Shown piece after piece: positions 47,581 to 60,129 of a stretch of 64,000 nt of DNA. How positions within the stretch are numbered: the first letter of the stretch is position 1; each line of letters starts with the position of its first letter. The position numbers and the translations under genes were made by a program. The stretch lies in assembly GCA_947579665.1 (NCBI GenBank), contig OX388345.1, forward strand, positions 34,005,849-34,069,848, written 5' to 3'. The DNA comes from Sympetrum striolatum (taxonomy: Eukaryota; Arthropoda; Insecta; Odonata; Libellulidae). The notes under the pieces were generated by a model. It saw only the letters and a list, made by a program, of their open reading frames with translations. It searched no databases and was not told where the DNA came from.

Positions 47581-49229
47581 AGAAAATGATTAGTGAAAGA
47601 GCTAGTTTAACCCTTCCTTTCTCATTCTTCCCAGCCATTTACATTTCTGAGTTTTTCCTCCATTTTATCGTGATAATCCAAATTTATCATTTATGGTAGA
47701 TATTTAAAGATCACTCTACACTATTAATTAGGGGAAAAACTACAAATCCATATTCTAATCAAATTTTGCACCCAAAATAACAGACCTGTATGTAACAACC
47801 TAATTTCTTATTTTCTGGGCAGGGAAAGCGAACCGGTGTATTTGAAACGCTATATTGCAGTAGCTGGATTTTTTAATGGTCATAATTCATAATTCCATAA
47901 TTAGCATTGTGTGCAGAATTGAATTATATTGTAGAATAGCATATTAGGTTCGTAATGTATTATCGTAATCAATGAAGGTGACAATTAATCCAACCAGAAC
48001 AAATTAACGTTAATAATGAAATGGTTTACGAGTATAACTATTATCTATCCTTGATTCTGACACTCATCAAATAATTTTATTATTGATATATTATATTCAT
48101 AATAACATTATTTTAAGGGGTTTCTGTTCCATTATTCGTTTAGGATGGATTACAAAATTTTCAAGGCTAAATCCATCCCTAAATTGGGATGCTAAACGCT
48201 TGTATCTGAAATAAGAGCGATATTGTAAGGTAAGCCAACAGCGTGGGAGTGGATGCTCTGGAGCCGTGTCAATCGCTGCAGCTTGGTTAGGGCACACAGG
48301 CTACTGCGCGGTAGATGTACTTTTCTATGATTTCTTAGTTTCTCGAGATTCTTGATTTAACCTTCAGTTATTTTTAAGAATTCGCAGTTCTCGCTATCTT
48401 GTCTAGTCTTCGCAAACATAAACAGGCTTAGAACATGGTTACTTAGCAATTAAAAGTGCTAAGCTAAGTCATAAAATAATGACTTAGCTCATCTCTCTCG
48501 TTGCTTAAGGATGTTACGAGAGAATACGAGTTTTTTTATTTTATAGTCTAGCATTAAGTTGTCACGTGTCTAAGAAGATGAAAAAAAATATTTATAAGAA
48601 AAATTACTCTACTTTTCCCGTAAAAACGCTAGCATACTCGAAAAATCTTCAGGCTTTAGCAAATGCGAGGAAAACTTTATTATTGTCGAATAAAAGGAAG
48701 GTGTTCAATGGATATAGCATTCTTCAAAAATGCTGAATCACATAACTAAACGAGCCGTTTTCATATTTTTATAATGACCATATCTAATGAAAATAAGATA
48801 TCTAAGTGACGCTAAAATCGAATGAATACAATTTAAGTATTTAGTAAAGTAGCAATGTTTATAAAATGCTAAAAGATTTAGTGACTTCATGACTTTGATT
48901 AATTCAGTTACAAAAAAATTGATTTTATTATGACTCATTCACGGTAATCAAAGTTAATATTAAATTCTTAGAAAGAAGCCAAAGCACTAAAATGTATTTT
49001 TGATGCTGGATTCATGGAAGAAGAATGGAAGAAGTTTGAGAATATCGAAATCGCCTTCAATGAAGTATCTCGCGAATAATGATATTATTATATAAAATTA
49101 TACAAATAACTTTGATCTATAGTTTGTCGTCAGAGTCTTAGGTTTTTGAGACCCTACATCAATTTAACAGCCTAGGATCAAGTTCTAGCAAATATAAAGT
49201 TTTGATATCAAGCCATAATGATAAAGTAA
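47581..49229. other. No recognised gene
   Basis: AT-rich with no supported feature. Confidence 0.5.
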
Positions 49230-49440
49230 TTTATTGGATTAATTATGACCGAAGAAACGATGTTCTGGGTTCGAGTCCCAGTCAACTTTCTCATTTCTAC
49301 CATGAAAATTTTCTTAGGTGCACGCCTTTAAGTTTTCACCTTTCAGTCATCCATTAGTTCTCTGAAAACTTTACTTTTCATCAATTCTTATGGCCGGTGC
49401 CTCAATGATATGGTTAGCAGAGGGCGATGCCGCAGAGTTG
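49230..49440 (+). repeat. tRNA-derived SINE-like remnant
   Basis: A perfect T-arm CTGGG/CCCAG around TTCGAGT lies at 49265-49281, giving a B-box. The upstream 50 bases do not form a cloverleaf. A second segment with GCCTCAATGATATGGTTAGC at about 49397-49416 resembles a D-arm/A-box region and may be another tRNA-like piece. Confidence 0.4.
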
Positions 49441-52400
49441 GACGAACCATTTACCCAGATAATGATTTATAAATTGAAATTGTTCGCAATACGAATTTTG
49501 AGTCAAACTTACTTCGAACTCCTTCATCCCTCCTTTTAGATATTAACACTGCGTATTTCCTAGTTCAGGGAATAAATTCAATCACTGAATAAAATACGAA
49601 CCCCATAAATACATTCTTAATAGTTTCACCAGGAAATGTTCACGTAAGTTACCGAAACAAGGAAATGCGAATTTCACTGCCAGATCATGCGCAGTAAACG
49701 TTTACTACAACTGCGACTCATAACCATGAAGTTATCCGAATGGTTTATCTCAGTAGATCCCTAGTTCTTGTGGATAACGCGAAATGTTATCTGCAAGTAC
49801 TTGGGGAGTGTAAAAAATTTATTTTTATTACCAGCAATAACTAGCAACTCGAATACACGGTGTTAGAAAAACGCAAAAGTGTTTTTGTGTTCTCTATCTC
49901 TAATGGATAGAGAACAATAAAGGAATATTAACGCGTTGCTATGCTCATCACGTTTGAAGAGAGTAATAAAAAATAATCTGTAGCGAGAATTTCCATACTT
50001 TTCTTGCCAGCCTTTTTTTGAAAGCCAGCATTTGATAACTTAAAATTCTACGCATTTGATATTCTGAAATATACGCGTAAAGTCATTTTCATTTTGATTC
50101 CACATTCAAAGTAGAAAATAAAAATAGCAATAAACCGTATTTCTTATAGGAACATATCCCAAACACAGATACCTGAGTTATGGCTTGAATAACTAGATAT
50201 GATATAGTCATTATAAATTTTTATCACCTCACGTTCTTCATGTTACGGTACATACCTTTGCTTCAACGCGTTTTAGAAATAAAAATATTAATTTTAATAT
50301 TTTTTATAACAGCCACCTGCTGCCTTCTAAAAGAATTAGTATATTAGTCATAATTCCGCAAGAGGATGGAAAATTTCCACAACTTCTGCGAGCTTTTCAT
50401 ACGTAAAAATCGAACTTAGCATTTTTAAATGAATCATATGTTACATTTAGCGGATATGCTAATGGAAATATGGGATATGCTTTATGCCCTGAGATCCTTT
50501 TCTAGGATTACGTGACAAAAAATGATATATGTCAATCCGAATAGTATAGGGCGTCTTATTATCCAACGATAACTATTAAGAAACCATGTTTCCTTTCTTT
50601 TTCGTTATTATTTACCTTATGGCACCTTATGAAACTAATTAGATGAGATAGTTTAATTTAATATGCAGTAATACCCAATATATGAAACTAGATTACTTTA
50701 AGCTATCATAAAGTGATGGAGAGTGGAAATATCCTTTAAATGAAGTAGGTACATGAGGAATCATTGCATTTCTTCCCAGTTAGTTTTCATTACTGTGCGA
50801 GAGGTTAATAATCATTACCAATCCATTGAGTGGATATCAGAAGAGCTTGCAAAGCAGTGAGCAAAGTTGGATTCAGGAATAGAAAAGAATCAAGCACAAA
50901 GTATCTGGTTGCCTTGTTTTGAGAATAGTTCTCCTGCTGTTTCTGAGGTGTAATATCACACCTAATTCTTCATTACTGAAATTTCCATTTATAATTTTAT
51001 GAAAATTACATATGCGTTATGAATGAGATGTTTTAATTATATTTTTCGTTTACAAAGTAAGCTATGAATATATTCAGTCAAGACAGTTCCAATATCACTT
51101 TTCACAAAAGTGAAAGGAGAGCAGTTATCTTAAGCCATAAACCTGCTTGACAGTAAGTTTCAAGCTGAGACGTTAAGGGAGACATCTGAAGGGAAGAAAT
51201 ATATACATTTTCATAGCGTGAAATGAAGTATAGAAGGTTCTTTTTCCTGAAGTCCTGGATTTATGTCGATAATACATCCGCAACGATATTACGGAAGAGG
51301 AAAAAACAACCTTGCGTGCGTATTAAAAGTCCGCATTGGAGACATTCATTTTGTCAACTTAAAATGCCTCCAGGACAAAGTGTTCTTGCAGACTTGCTAA
51401 AGCTTTCCGCATACTGCAATCATGGACCTGCTTTGCAACGGTATCTAAATCGACATAGGAAAGCGTAGGGCTTTAAATTTATTACTGTCTATTACTGCTC
51501 GATATTTTCCTATGATGAATTGAAAAGATGTTAATATTATTTTGGGATATTTTCAAGCGGAAATGATTTGAAGAGGTAGTACTATCAAATATGACACTAT
51601 TTTATGCTACACTAATATCAGGTATCAAATAGGCTCGCTCTTCACTTCGTTAAATGTTAGATCAAAAAACCTCACTAAGGCTTATTTGATTCACAGCTTC
51701 TTCAGGTATAAGAGTAAATGTTACGCATCAAACTATTCATTTTTAACATAATATATTTATTGATATTTACTTCACAACAGCATTCTCCGTAGAAGTGTGT
51801 TTACGGATTCCAAAGACTGTTTTGATAGCCAAAATAAACACCAGAATTGGAATTGCAATATTTGCTGTCATTGTTTTACGGAATAGATACAATTTCCTAA
51901 TTCGTCGAGTAGAGCGTTATATCGACATGAAGATCTTTTTCGTGCAGCACAGAACCATACTGCATGAGATCGCCAAAGAGTTAAATACTTCAGAGATACA
52001 GCTTAATATAAATCAAGCATAGAAATAAAGTCAATAAATAAAAACCCTGAAAAATTCTTTATGGATAACTATGTTTTTTATTTTTATTTGATATTATCAT
52101 AACAGTATATAGCTAAAATTATATACTAATTTTAACTGTGATATAAATGTAATTGCAACCTTAAAATTTTAATATAACGTAATGTCATGATTAAGCTGCC
52201 ACCGGACATATGTCTAACTGCGGCGGAAATTCTAATAAATAAATAAATAAAACCGTTAATTTGCAAATCGTTGCGGTGTACCATACAGAGGATCGACGGC
52301 GGCGTAACGGTCATAACGGTGGAATTGGACCAACTAAACTAAAACTAAACGTCCCTTTCATCTATATTGTTGTGATTCCCCAGTATGTTTTGGCCAATAT

Positions 52401-52952
52401 GTAGCCACATGACATAGCGAGTCTGAATACCTTTTCATTAACTTTCATATCACAGAGTGACTTGCATATCCGGATTCCCAGACTAATCTCTCCTATTATC
52501 GATTAATGCAAAGAGAGCAGTGCCAATGCGCTGTGGATGCACTTCAATAACCTTTCGACAGACATTTCTCTCTCCACCTCTGTACGTTTTTCATCACGCC
52601 GCAAATCACCTCTCCTTCCCAGACGCCGCAGAATCGGCTGTCGATTATGCCTACGTCGATGCCTAGCGATCGCTATAAATATATATTCGCTGATGAGCTG
52701 GGAACCCGAGCACTGCGCACTAAACGGCGATATGCATACCACTTTCATAAATATTGTTATTCCTCATTCCTTGTGCTCATTCCTCGGTCTGCCACTAAAA
52801 CGTAGTTATTAGTAATTAGTGACTCCAGGCGCTTTGTCTGGAAGAAATATCCTAATTCATTCGTAGGCTTACAGCTATCGAGTGTTTTTAGATCTCGGTA
52901 GCTTTCAATATGGAATTATTTTACTTATTTATGAAGCTGGGAAGAAGGTAAA
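49441..52952. other. No recognised gene
   Basis: Contains an 11-bp perfect-stem hairpin at 49888-49916 and unassigned open frames of 81 codons (51223-51468 plus), 75 codons (51795-52022 plus) and 91 codons (52537-52812 plus). I see no domain in any. The 52.5-52.8 kb tract is GC-richer. Confidence 0.4.
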
Positions 52953-52954
52953 TA

Positions 52955-53464
52955 CAGTAGAACCTCGATCTATCATTTTTGAAGGGACCGAGAGAAAAAG
53001 ACGATGAATGCGGGAAAACGATCAAAACAGGAAATGTAGACTTAGCTCACACTATTAAAATGAATACATAACGAAAGTTTATCCAAAGAAAACCCCTAAA
53101 TATTTCGAAAAAAACGTACTGAACTCCTAGAGACGGAACAAACAGGGTGAAATATGCCAGTAAACTGAGATGGACAAAAAGGGCTCGTACGCGCACCCAT
53201 GTGAAAGCTCTCCAATAGGATACAACGTATTAAAACAGCCCCGGATGTGTTTAAAAAATCGGCCGTTTTGAGCAAGTTCTACGGCGGCCTTAAAAAAAAG
53301 TTCATGCCAAGCTCTCAAAGAATGCGAGGAAATAATAATTCGATGAACGATGAATGCGGTATTACTTTACATGTCTCCTTATGGGTCTAAGTCGGGACTA
53401 TAGAAAATAAACGATAAATCCGGGAAAACGACAAATGCGGGAACGATGGATTGGGGTTCTACTG
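52955..53464. mobile_element. Non-autonomous pogo/Tigger-type DNA transposon (510 bp)
   Basis: Ends CAGTAGAACCTCGATCTATC and, inverted, CAGTAGAACCCCAATCCATC, flanked by TA target duplications (52953-52954 and 53465-53466). Subterminal GATGAATGCGGGAAAACGAT-like motifs recur inverted near the right end. CAGTAGAACC-type tips with TA duplications are characteristic of the pogo/Tigger branch of Tc1/mariner. The interior has no long open frame or DDE motif, so it depends on an autonomous partner. Confidence 0.75.
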
Positions 53465-53466
53465 TA

Positions 53467-53820
53467 CTAAAAAGCAGGAATGAATGTGATTAATTTCTAA
53501 TTATGACATTAAAAGTATTTCCAATTGCGGTCATTTATACAAAAGATTAGTAAAACCATATACGTATGTGTTCATTTATAAAGCTGAAAAACAGCCTAAA
53601 TATTTATAAATTCTGTGATATCAGGCATTGACGCAAAGAATTGCGAATAATCCAGGTATTTTTCAATTCACAGCTATGATGTATGTACTATACTTATATG
53701 CCTGCTCTTGCTTGAAAGTTCTTTGTTATGAGAGTCGTTAAGGAAATAACATCAAGTATACTAAGAAAATAATGGTGTTATTTGTATACGTTTTGGAAAT
53801 ATTACCCAGACTTTCAAAAG
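53467..53820. other. No recognised gene
   Basis: AT-rich spacer upstream of tRNA-Leu; nothing recognised. Confidence 0.5.
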
Positions 53821-53904
53821 GTCAGGATGGCCGAGCGGTCCAAGGCGCTGCGTTCAGGTCGCAGTCCGGTTCTCCGGGCGTGGGTTCGAATCCCACTTCT
53901 GACA
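53821..53904 (+). tRNA. tRNA-Leu (anticodon CAG)
   Basis: Intact 84-base tRNA with the long variable arm of a leucine tRNA. The acceptor GTCAGGA pairs with TTCTGAC with a single G-T wobble, and A at 53904 is the discriminator. Anticodon arm CTGCG/CGCAG with loop TTCAGGT sets CAG at 53855-53857. The T-arm is GTGGG/CCCAC around TTCGAAT. No CCA is encoded. A-box TGGCCGAGCGG and B-box are intact. Downstream DNA is a LINE family B fragment starting right after the terminator. The same pairing occurs at 19.15 kb, so this copy may be part of a retroposed unit rather than a standard locus. Confidence 0.93.
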
Positions 53905-53907
53905 AAC

Positions 53908-53914
53908 TTTTTTT
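53908..53914 (+). terminator. Pol III terminator of tRNA-Leu
   Basis: Seven consecutive T's begin four bases after the tRNA end. Confidence 0.75.
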
Positions 53915-54165
53915 ATAGGCTTCATCTAGAGTATACAATTAGTGTATGGGACAATTCTGATAAAAGAATGGGGGGAAAGTACAACGAAAGGCTATATACT
54001 TCTTAAAGAATTTCTTCGGCAAAACAGTGAGGGTTACTTAGATGCTTCAAGATGCAGGAAGGGCCTCTGGTAGAAGGTGGAAACAAAACGTAACTTACTT
54101 AATTCAGAGAAAATACGTTCTCAAATGTTGTAGTCAATGTTATATGTCTTACCTGTTTTATCGAC
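53915..54165 (+). mobile_element. LINE family B fragment joined to tRNA-Leu
   Basis: Begins at the block coding RLHLEYTISVWD (about 53920-53955), followed by GTACAACGAAAGGC (53978-53991), KNFFGKTVRVT-like coding and GATGCTTCAAGATGCAGGA (54040-54058). It then reads AGAAAATACGTTCTCA (54107-54122), all collinear with 40550-40790. Frameshifted and 5'-truncated at the same place as the fragment after the 19.15-kb tRNA-Leu pseudogene. It runs into a family A fragment at about 54166. Confidence 0.7.
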
Positions 54166-54520
54166 TTATTAACAGCAGCGTTACTGCAATGATAGAGTCC
54201 CTCGGTTGGAATTCACTACAGATGAGATCTGAATATCGTCGGAAACTTTTCGAAAAGTTCATTCGTTCAGAATTTATAGCCGAAGTAAGTGAAATGTTAG
54301 AGCGAGTAAGAAGCGAACGCGATCTCCGAGAGGCATCGACGAAGCGTTATAGGGAAGTAATCGCAAGGACGGATAATTAATTTTGGTCGTTTTTTCCCCA
54401 GGCTATTAGAGATGTTAATAGGTATGAATGAATAATGGTGGTGTATTACACCACCTGCCATACTCCTCTGGCGGCTCGCGGGGTACATTTCTAAATCTAA
54501 ATCTAAATCTAACCTGCTAG
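54166..54520 (+). mobile_element. LINE family A copy 4 (C-terminal fragment and 3' tail)
   Basis: Reads SSVTAMIESLGWNSLQMRSE (about 54174-54230), then RRKLFEKFIRSEF and TKRYREVIARTDN before a stop at 54378, closely matching copy 1. The 3' UTR block (CCTGCCATACTCCTCTGGCG) is followed by AAATCTAAATCTAAATCT (about 54493-54512), the family's short-unit tail. 5'-truncated, and one of the younger-looking copies. Confidence 0.85.
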
Positions 54521-55490
54521 AAGAAAATCCGACAGCTTATTCAAACTCCAAGATACGATTGAAAGAGTAAAAATAAACGAAAAATCGATATAGAGAGCTA
54601 TTATAAACACATCTACAATACCAGAACCGAATAACTATGATACATGTTTCAAAGTTCATGATGTGATTTTTGAGCATCGCTTTCCCATTTTAAGGTAAAA
54701 CGGAATTCTTCTCTTGCAATGTTTATATCAGGAGTTTCCCAATGAACACAAACAAAAAACATCAAGGATTGTTCCGATTAAAAAGAAAGATAAGAAATTC
54801 GGTCAGAATCAACTTGGTGGCACTGTTTCGGGAAGATTTTTGCAATGACTATCATTCGGCCTCGGAATAAATGTGGCTTGCGACCGATTTTGCGCCTTAT
54901 CTAAATCTTCAAGTACAGATATGATGCAGCTAAGCAATAAAAACTGTCTTATTCTATTTATATTTTTGTGGCTTTTTTGGATTTACAAAAACCATTTGTC
55001 ATACTTTCAACTCAAATTCCTGATAGGCAGTAGAGTCTGACGTTAATATTTCACGCTTATACTGAGTAATGTTTACTTTCTTGCAAAGTAGATAACGAAG
55101 TCACCATTACTTTCTAGTATACTTGAGACTATTTCGTTATCAACTCTCATAAACGAGATATATGGAAGATGTGGGCAAACAAATACAATTTTATACAAAA
55201 CAATTTATTTTAACAAAACATATGTACAATAATATTCAGCAAATATTTCAATTCCATTTACTTGCATTTTATTATTTAAATTAATTTTTTGTACGATGGA
55301 ATTTCAACAAGTATCATCGAAAAAGTTCAATTTTATACGTTTATAGTTAATATTCTTGTTCACTAACTACTTTCTTATTCTTCTCATTTTTTATGCGATA
55401 TGTGTTCCTTCCACCATTCTCTGATGGATGGAATATTTTTACTTGTCATTTGATACACGATAGAGAAAAATGTATCTTTGATTTTTTTGT
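54521..55490. other. No recognised gene
   Basis: AT-rich with no supported feature. Confidence 0.5.
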
Positions 55491-55800
55491 CCAGGTCTTG
55501 ATCGTGGCTGTGATGAAATGAAAGGTACCGAGGTATGAGTGAATAATTGCACTAATCAAGGTCTCTCCTTACGGAATGCCAAAAAAAGTGCTACTCATAG
55601 AGTAATTGCGCTTTACTTGCGTGGACATGTTCCGCTTATAACATTCTGGTTCAGTGAGGGAAGCAATGGCAAACTACCTCACTCCTCATCCTGCATAGTA
55701 AACCTCATTCCTCCCTGCAAACTCTTAGTAGCTTATGCCGGAGGGGGTGAGGTACCAACCGGCCTTCGGGCTGAATACTTTACAGACATAAACTATGTAC
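55491..55800 (-). repeat. Dispersed repeat F, copy 3
   Basis: Inverted copy of the 37.5- and 43.9-kb units. On the plus strand GGCTGTGATGAAATGA, GTCTCTCCTTACGGAATG, ACATGTTCCGCTTATA, CTACCTCACTCCTC and GGCTGAATACTTTACAGAC occur in order. It retains CCAACCGGCCTTCGGGCTGA, a small hairpin that is partly lost in the other copies, so it may be closest to the source. Confidence 0.75.
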
Positions 55801-57699
55801 AAATTCTCTGTAACTAAATTTATTTCTTGCGATTCAACCATAGCACATAGATTATTTTCAAATCCTCCTCCATGTTTTTCTTTTTAACCTATAGAATCTC
55901 CATTGCTCTGTTGTTCTCTCCTCTGATCGATGCACAAGAGTGTCAGAATATTTTACGTTTTCTTTTCCTTTCCCATTGACGTATTTTAAGGGCTAGAAAA
56001 GAAGATCGAGCCTTTGTTTTGTTTTACGGCGAGGCCTCGAATGAGTAACTCCTCCTGGAGCGAGGATATAACGAACGATTTGATGCTTCTGTTTTGTTTC
56101 GGTGCGATCGGTTATTTCGGAACGAGAGTTTTTTTTCGCGTTGTTTTCATCGCCTCTATCGAGAAGGATATTGCAGTTCCCGGGTGAAATAACAAGCGAG
56201 AGGGAAACTCTTGCATTAGAAACTGTGCCGCTGTGATGAAGCGACCGTGACTTCGAGAGGGATTCGAATTCTGCTCTTGGAGGGTTGCAATTCGAGCGAG
56301 AATGTTTTACCTGCAGCTTCAAAATTTTAAGCCTGCCCGTTTTCGAAAGGCTCGTGGAAGCGATTTCGGATGGGTAAACACGAGTAAGGTAGATGAAAGA
56401 GAGAACATGAATAAGTACTCGTTCGAGGGGTGGATCTAGAAATTTTTCCATTTTTCCTTTTTCCAGTTTTGATACAATGGTAACAGCAGAAAAAAAATTG
56501 TGGAAAAAGTAATATTCCTTCTCTTTTTATACTGTCGTTATGATGAAGTTCCGCAAAACATTGCTTTCCACATAGGATTTTATAATACGACATCCTTATA
56601 TATTTATCATGAGGTAGGAATGATTTTAGTGACCTCAACGTAATTGGCTAAGCATTAAAAATACACTTTGTTAATAAAAATTCTATAAATATATAATGTT
56701 GGTAAAAATTACTTGCCATAGATTTTTTACCGGAGCTCCAAGAGGAATCTCTTCACCTAGAAAGTCATCAAGGGGAAATTGGCCATCTTTGAATTGACTG
56801 TTGGATGATAGAAATATAAATGTCGAATTTACTTTTGAATAGTTATGAATCACATATAAAGATTGAACTTACGTAAAAATTCTTGGAAAAATATATGTAT
56901 TCCTTCATTTTAATTTCATTATATCAATGCAAAAATAAAGATTTTTTCAGTTTTCCCTATTGCTTAGTTTATTTTGATACATCTCCAAAACATTTAGCGA
57001 TAAAATGGATGTGATACGCCACAAAGCCGACGTAAAGTTATAAATTTATTTTTAACAGAATCTAAATGTAAGATGCTACCCATTAAAAGTAAATATAGAT
57101 CAACTTCGATCCGATTTAGATTTCATTGACTTGGATCAAGTCGTACTGGAAAACATTGAAACTATTTTCATCCCGCAGAACACAGGATGATTGCTTCATG
57201 AAGTTAGTATTTTTCAAATTTGGGTAGGTTTCTCCGACAGGCATCGGTAGGATTTCCCCAAAAACATTGATCTTCAAAATAATGAAAACGCTCCGTTCGT
57301 TTGAAATATTCCTACAACGTGAAAATATGTTTCACTCGATTTAGAATGTTTACATTTACTTAACCAGTGTTTGCCGATTGTGTCCGAATCGCTCCCTTGT
57401 TTACGTTTTTAATTTAAAGTGGGTGGTATTACCTGGGTAATAAGGTCTATATTTAAGGCCGATAATGAGAGTATGTTCATAATTAAGATACTTTAAATGC
57501 ACTTTAAAAAGGCGATGACGAAAATGCTTTTCGTAGAAAATTGCTTTCATAAGATTGTTGATAAACATTAGGAATACAAATTTTAGAGTAACTTTGTAAT
57601 AAAATTCTCCAATATTTTCCTACATTTATATTGTACTTAATTTTTGAATTTTAAGTCTATGTTACTAAATGCCTCTAAATATTTAACTATCATTGCATA
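55801..57699. other. Unassigned DNA with a 152-codon minus-strand open frame
   Basis: The tract 55980-56450 is richer in CG than its surroundings and has a 152-codon minus-strand frame (56451-55993). Its translation is serine-, arginine- and lysine-rich with no domain, signal peptide or membrane segment I recognise. Given the composition, chance openness or part of an exon are both possible. The rest of the interval is AT-rich. Confidence 0.35.
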
Positions 57700-59285
57700 C
57701 ATTATATTATTCAATCACCAGTTTACATAACCATACTATATAATATATAATATAACAAATTTATTTTGCTCTGGGATTATAAGCCCCATAAGAGCAGAAA
57801 AAAATATACAAATTCTATCTGCTCACATAAAAATAAATAATACAAATTATAAACAATAGGTCGTAATACAAAAGATAGACTGCTTACAAATATGATACAA
57901 AAAGAATAAAGAGAAAGAAATAAGCCAATATTATGGTAATAAGAATCATTCTGTAGTAACAAAAAGGTAATCAAACAGTTTTTCTTTAAATGATTGTGCG
58001 GAGGTGGAATTTTTAATGTGTGAAGGCAGGTTGTTCCAGAAATTAGATGAAGAAATTAAAAAGGATTTTAGGTAGGTGTTAGTCCGAGGGATAGGGCATA
58101 GAAGATAGTTAGGGCCGAAGCGGGTAGTTTTGCAGGAAACAGAATATTTGTAAGTAAACATGTCATAGATATACTGTGGTTAAAGATCATGAAAAACTGT
58201 AAACAAAAATGAACCAAGCATGTATTTTCTCCTGATATCTGGTCTTAACCACTTCAACTGACGGCGGTAATTGGAGATATGAACATCTTTCCGAAGGTCA
58301 AAAATGAATCGGATGCAGTTATTAAGAAGACAAAGTCATTTAAGGTCTAGCTCGGCTGTTACATCATCGTACACTAGGGAACAGTAGTCAAATGCCGGAA
58401 GAACGAGAGTGGAGACTAGCATTTTACGGGTTGCTTGAGGTAGATTGTTCTTGTTTACTTTAGCTGATATAATATTTTATTAACCTTATTCGAAATTTCG
58501 GAGACTAACGGATTCCATGAAAGCGTGTTTGTGAGGGTGATGCCAAGATTTCGGACCGAATTCTTAAAGGGGACAACCGAACCATCTACATTAATGTTGG
58601 GAATGTTATTAAAGTCAATTTTACTGATGGACCTTGAGTTACCAAATATAATAGTTTGCGTCTTTGCGGGATTTAGCAACAGGTTATTATTTCTAGCCCA
58701 GGAACATAAAGATTGGATATCTAAGTTGATGGCAGCTATTGGCAAGTCAGGCAAGTCATCTAGAGTCGAATGAAGATAAATTTGTAAGTCGTCCGCATAG
58801 AGCATATATTTACAGTACTTAAAACTGTCAGAAATATTGATTATATATACTGAAAACAAAAGAGGTCCCAAAACTGATCCCTGAGGCACACTGCTAGAAG
58901 TAGGTAGCCATGATGACAAGTCATTACTAGTTCCCATGACTGCCTGGCTTCTACCGTCTAAGTATGACCAGAACCAATTTTAACAGTGGTAGAAAAATTT
59001 AGTTCTTTCAGTTTATTTAATAAAATTAAGTGGTTAACGCGGTCAAAGGCCTTGCTGAAGTCAAACAGTACTAGAACCGTCAATAGCTTGTTGTCAGTAG
59101 CAAAACGAATACCGTCAGTTACTTTTATAAGAGCAGATTGGGTACTGAAACCACGGCGGAAACCCGATTGGAATGGGTGTTTTCTTGATTTTTTTTAATA
59201 ATCGGAGACTTGATTAAAAACAATTCTTTCGAGAGTTTCAGAGAGGGCACAAAGAATGGAAACTAGGCTGTATGAAGTAAATTTA
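57700..59285 (-). mobile_element. LINE family C (Jockey/CR1-group, reverse transcriptase to 3' end)
   Basis: Minus-strand reading from about 59280: SILCALSETLERIVFNQVSD, a stop, then QSGFRRGFSTQSALIKVTDG and the catalytic motif-A block FDFSKAFDRVNH (about 59030-59065). A frameshift near 58970 leads into 160 codons (58937-58455) with SVPQGSVLGPLLF, catalytic YADD at 58789-58800 and LLLNPAKTQTIIFG. Further frames carry FDYCSLVYDDV, CIRFIFDLRKDVHISNYRR, and FGPNYLLCPIPRT with FWNNLPSHIKNSTS (58161-57946). The 3' UTR ends in TA-rich sequence near 57740. Domain order is complete from mid reverse transcriptase onward. No endonuclease domain is present (5'-truncated), and at least three frame breaks make it inactive. 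Confidence 0.88.
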
Positions 59286-59390
59286 ATCTGCCAACAAACA
59301 TTATCATCATGAATCCTTAATTATGTGATTTCCTTTATGAAAGCTGTATTCTGTTATATCAATGATAACAGAACGCCATTAGTTTGGGCG

Positions 59391-59650
59391 AAATTGAGCC
59401 AAATAGTTCTCTACTTACATCTAACCCATCGTCATGTAAAAGTGTTTAAAGAAAGAGAAAAGCACAGAGAATAAATATACCACTGCTGGTTTAAAAGCCT
59501 AAGGTTTCACTTAGAAAAAAATACAGCGCAGCAAGAAAACAACCACAAAAAGGGGGTGTGAAAAACCTGCGAAACCTATGAATAGTTAAGTGAATTTCTC
59601 AAGAGAAAATAGGTAAAAATAGATCTGAAAGACAAGAAAAACAATACATA
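59391..59650 (+). repeat. Dispersed repeat D, copy 2
   Basis: GGGCGAAATTGAGCC at the start and GGGGGTGTGAAAAACCTGCG (59554-59573) match copy 1 at 28606-28835 in the same order and spacing range. Confidence 0.5.
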
Positions 59651-60129
59651 CATATTTATGTGGATATATCATTAGAAATGTTTGCATAAAAATAAAAAAG
59701 AATAACATAAAGGCGAACTATTAATTTTAAAGATAGGTCAGAGTAAAAGATAGGTATAAAACATGATAAAAATAAAATAGCGGACATTACAGAATATATG
59801 GTCATTAGTTGGCAGTATAGAAATTATAAGATAGCACACAAAGATGGGTGGTAAGTAAGTAAAGGTTGTCGACCTCAGTACTATCCTAATTAAGCATTAA
59901 AACGATTTAAGATGCATTCCCTTGTTTTAAACAGTCGTGTGAAACAATTTATTTTCATTAATGAATACTACTGAAATATTTATTTCCTGAAAGATAAGCT
60001 ACATAAATAAACTTTTCTGAACGCCAAAGCGGATTAAGATAAGCCTGATAACACAATCCCGGGGCTTCCCAAACAGCGACACATCTACTGTAGGAGAACC
60101 CCGGGAGTCCCCCCATTTTCATAGTTAAA
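59651..60129. other. No recognised gene
   Basis: AT-rich to about 60040, then a short palindromic patch with CCCGGGGCTTCCC and GAACCCCGGGAG (60058-60110). Confidence 0.45.

Noticed and set aside
53782..54006. 74-codon open frame on the plus strand
   Set aside because: It is a translation straight through the tRNA-Leu gene and into the LINE fragment, not a protein gene.
55993..56451. 152-codon minus-strand frame as a host gene
   Set aside because: No recognisable domain and low-complexity S/R/K content. Kept only as an unassigned open frame.
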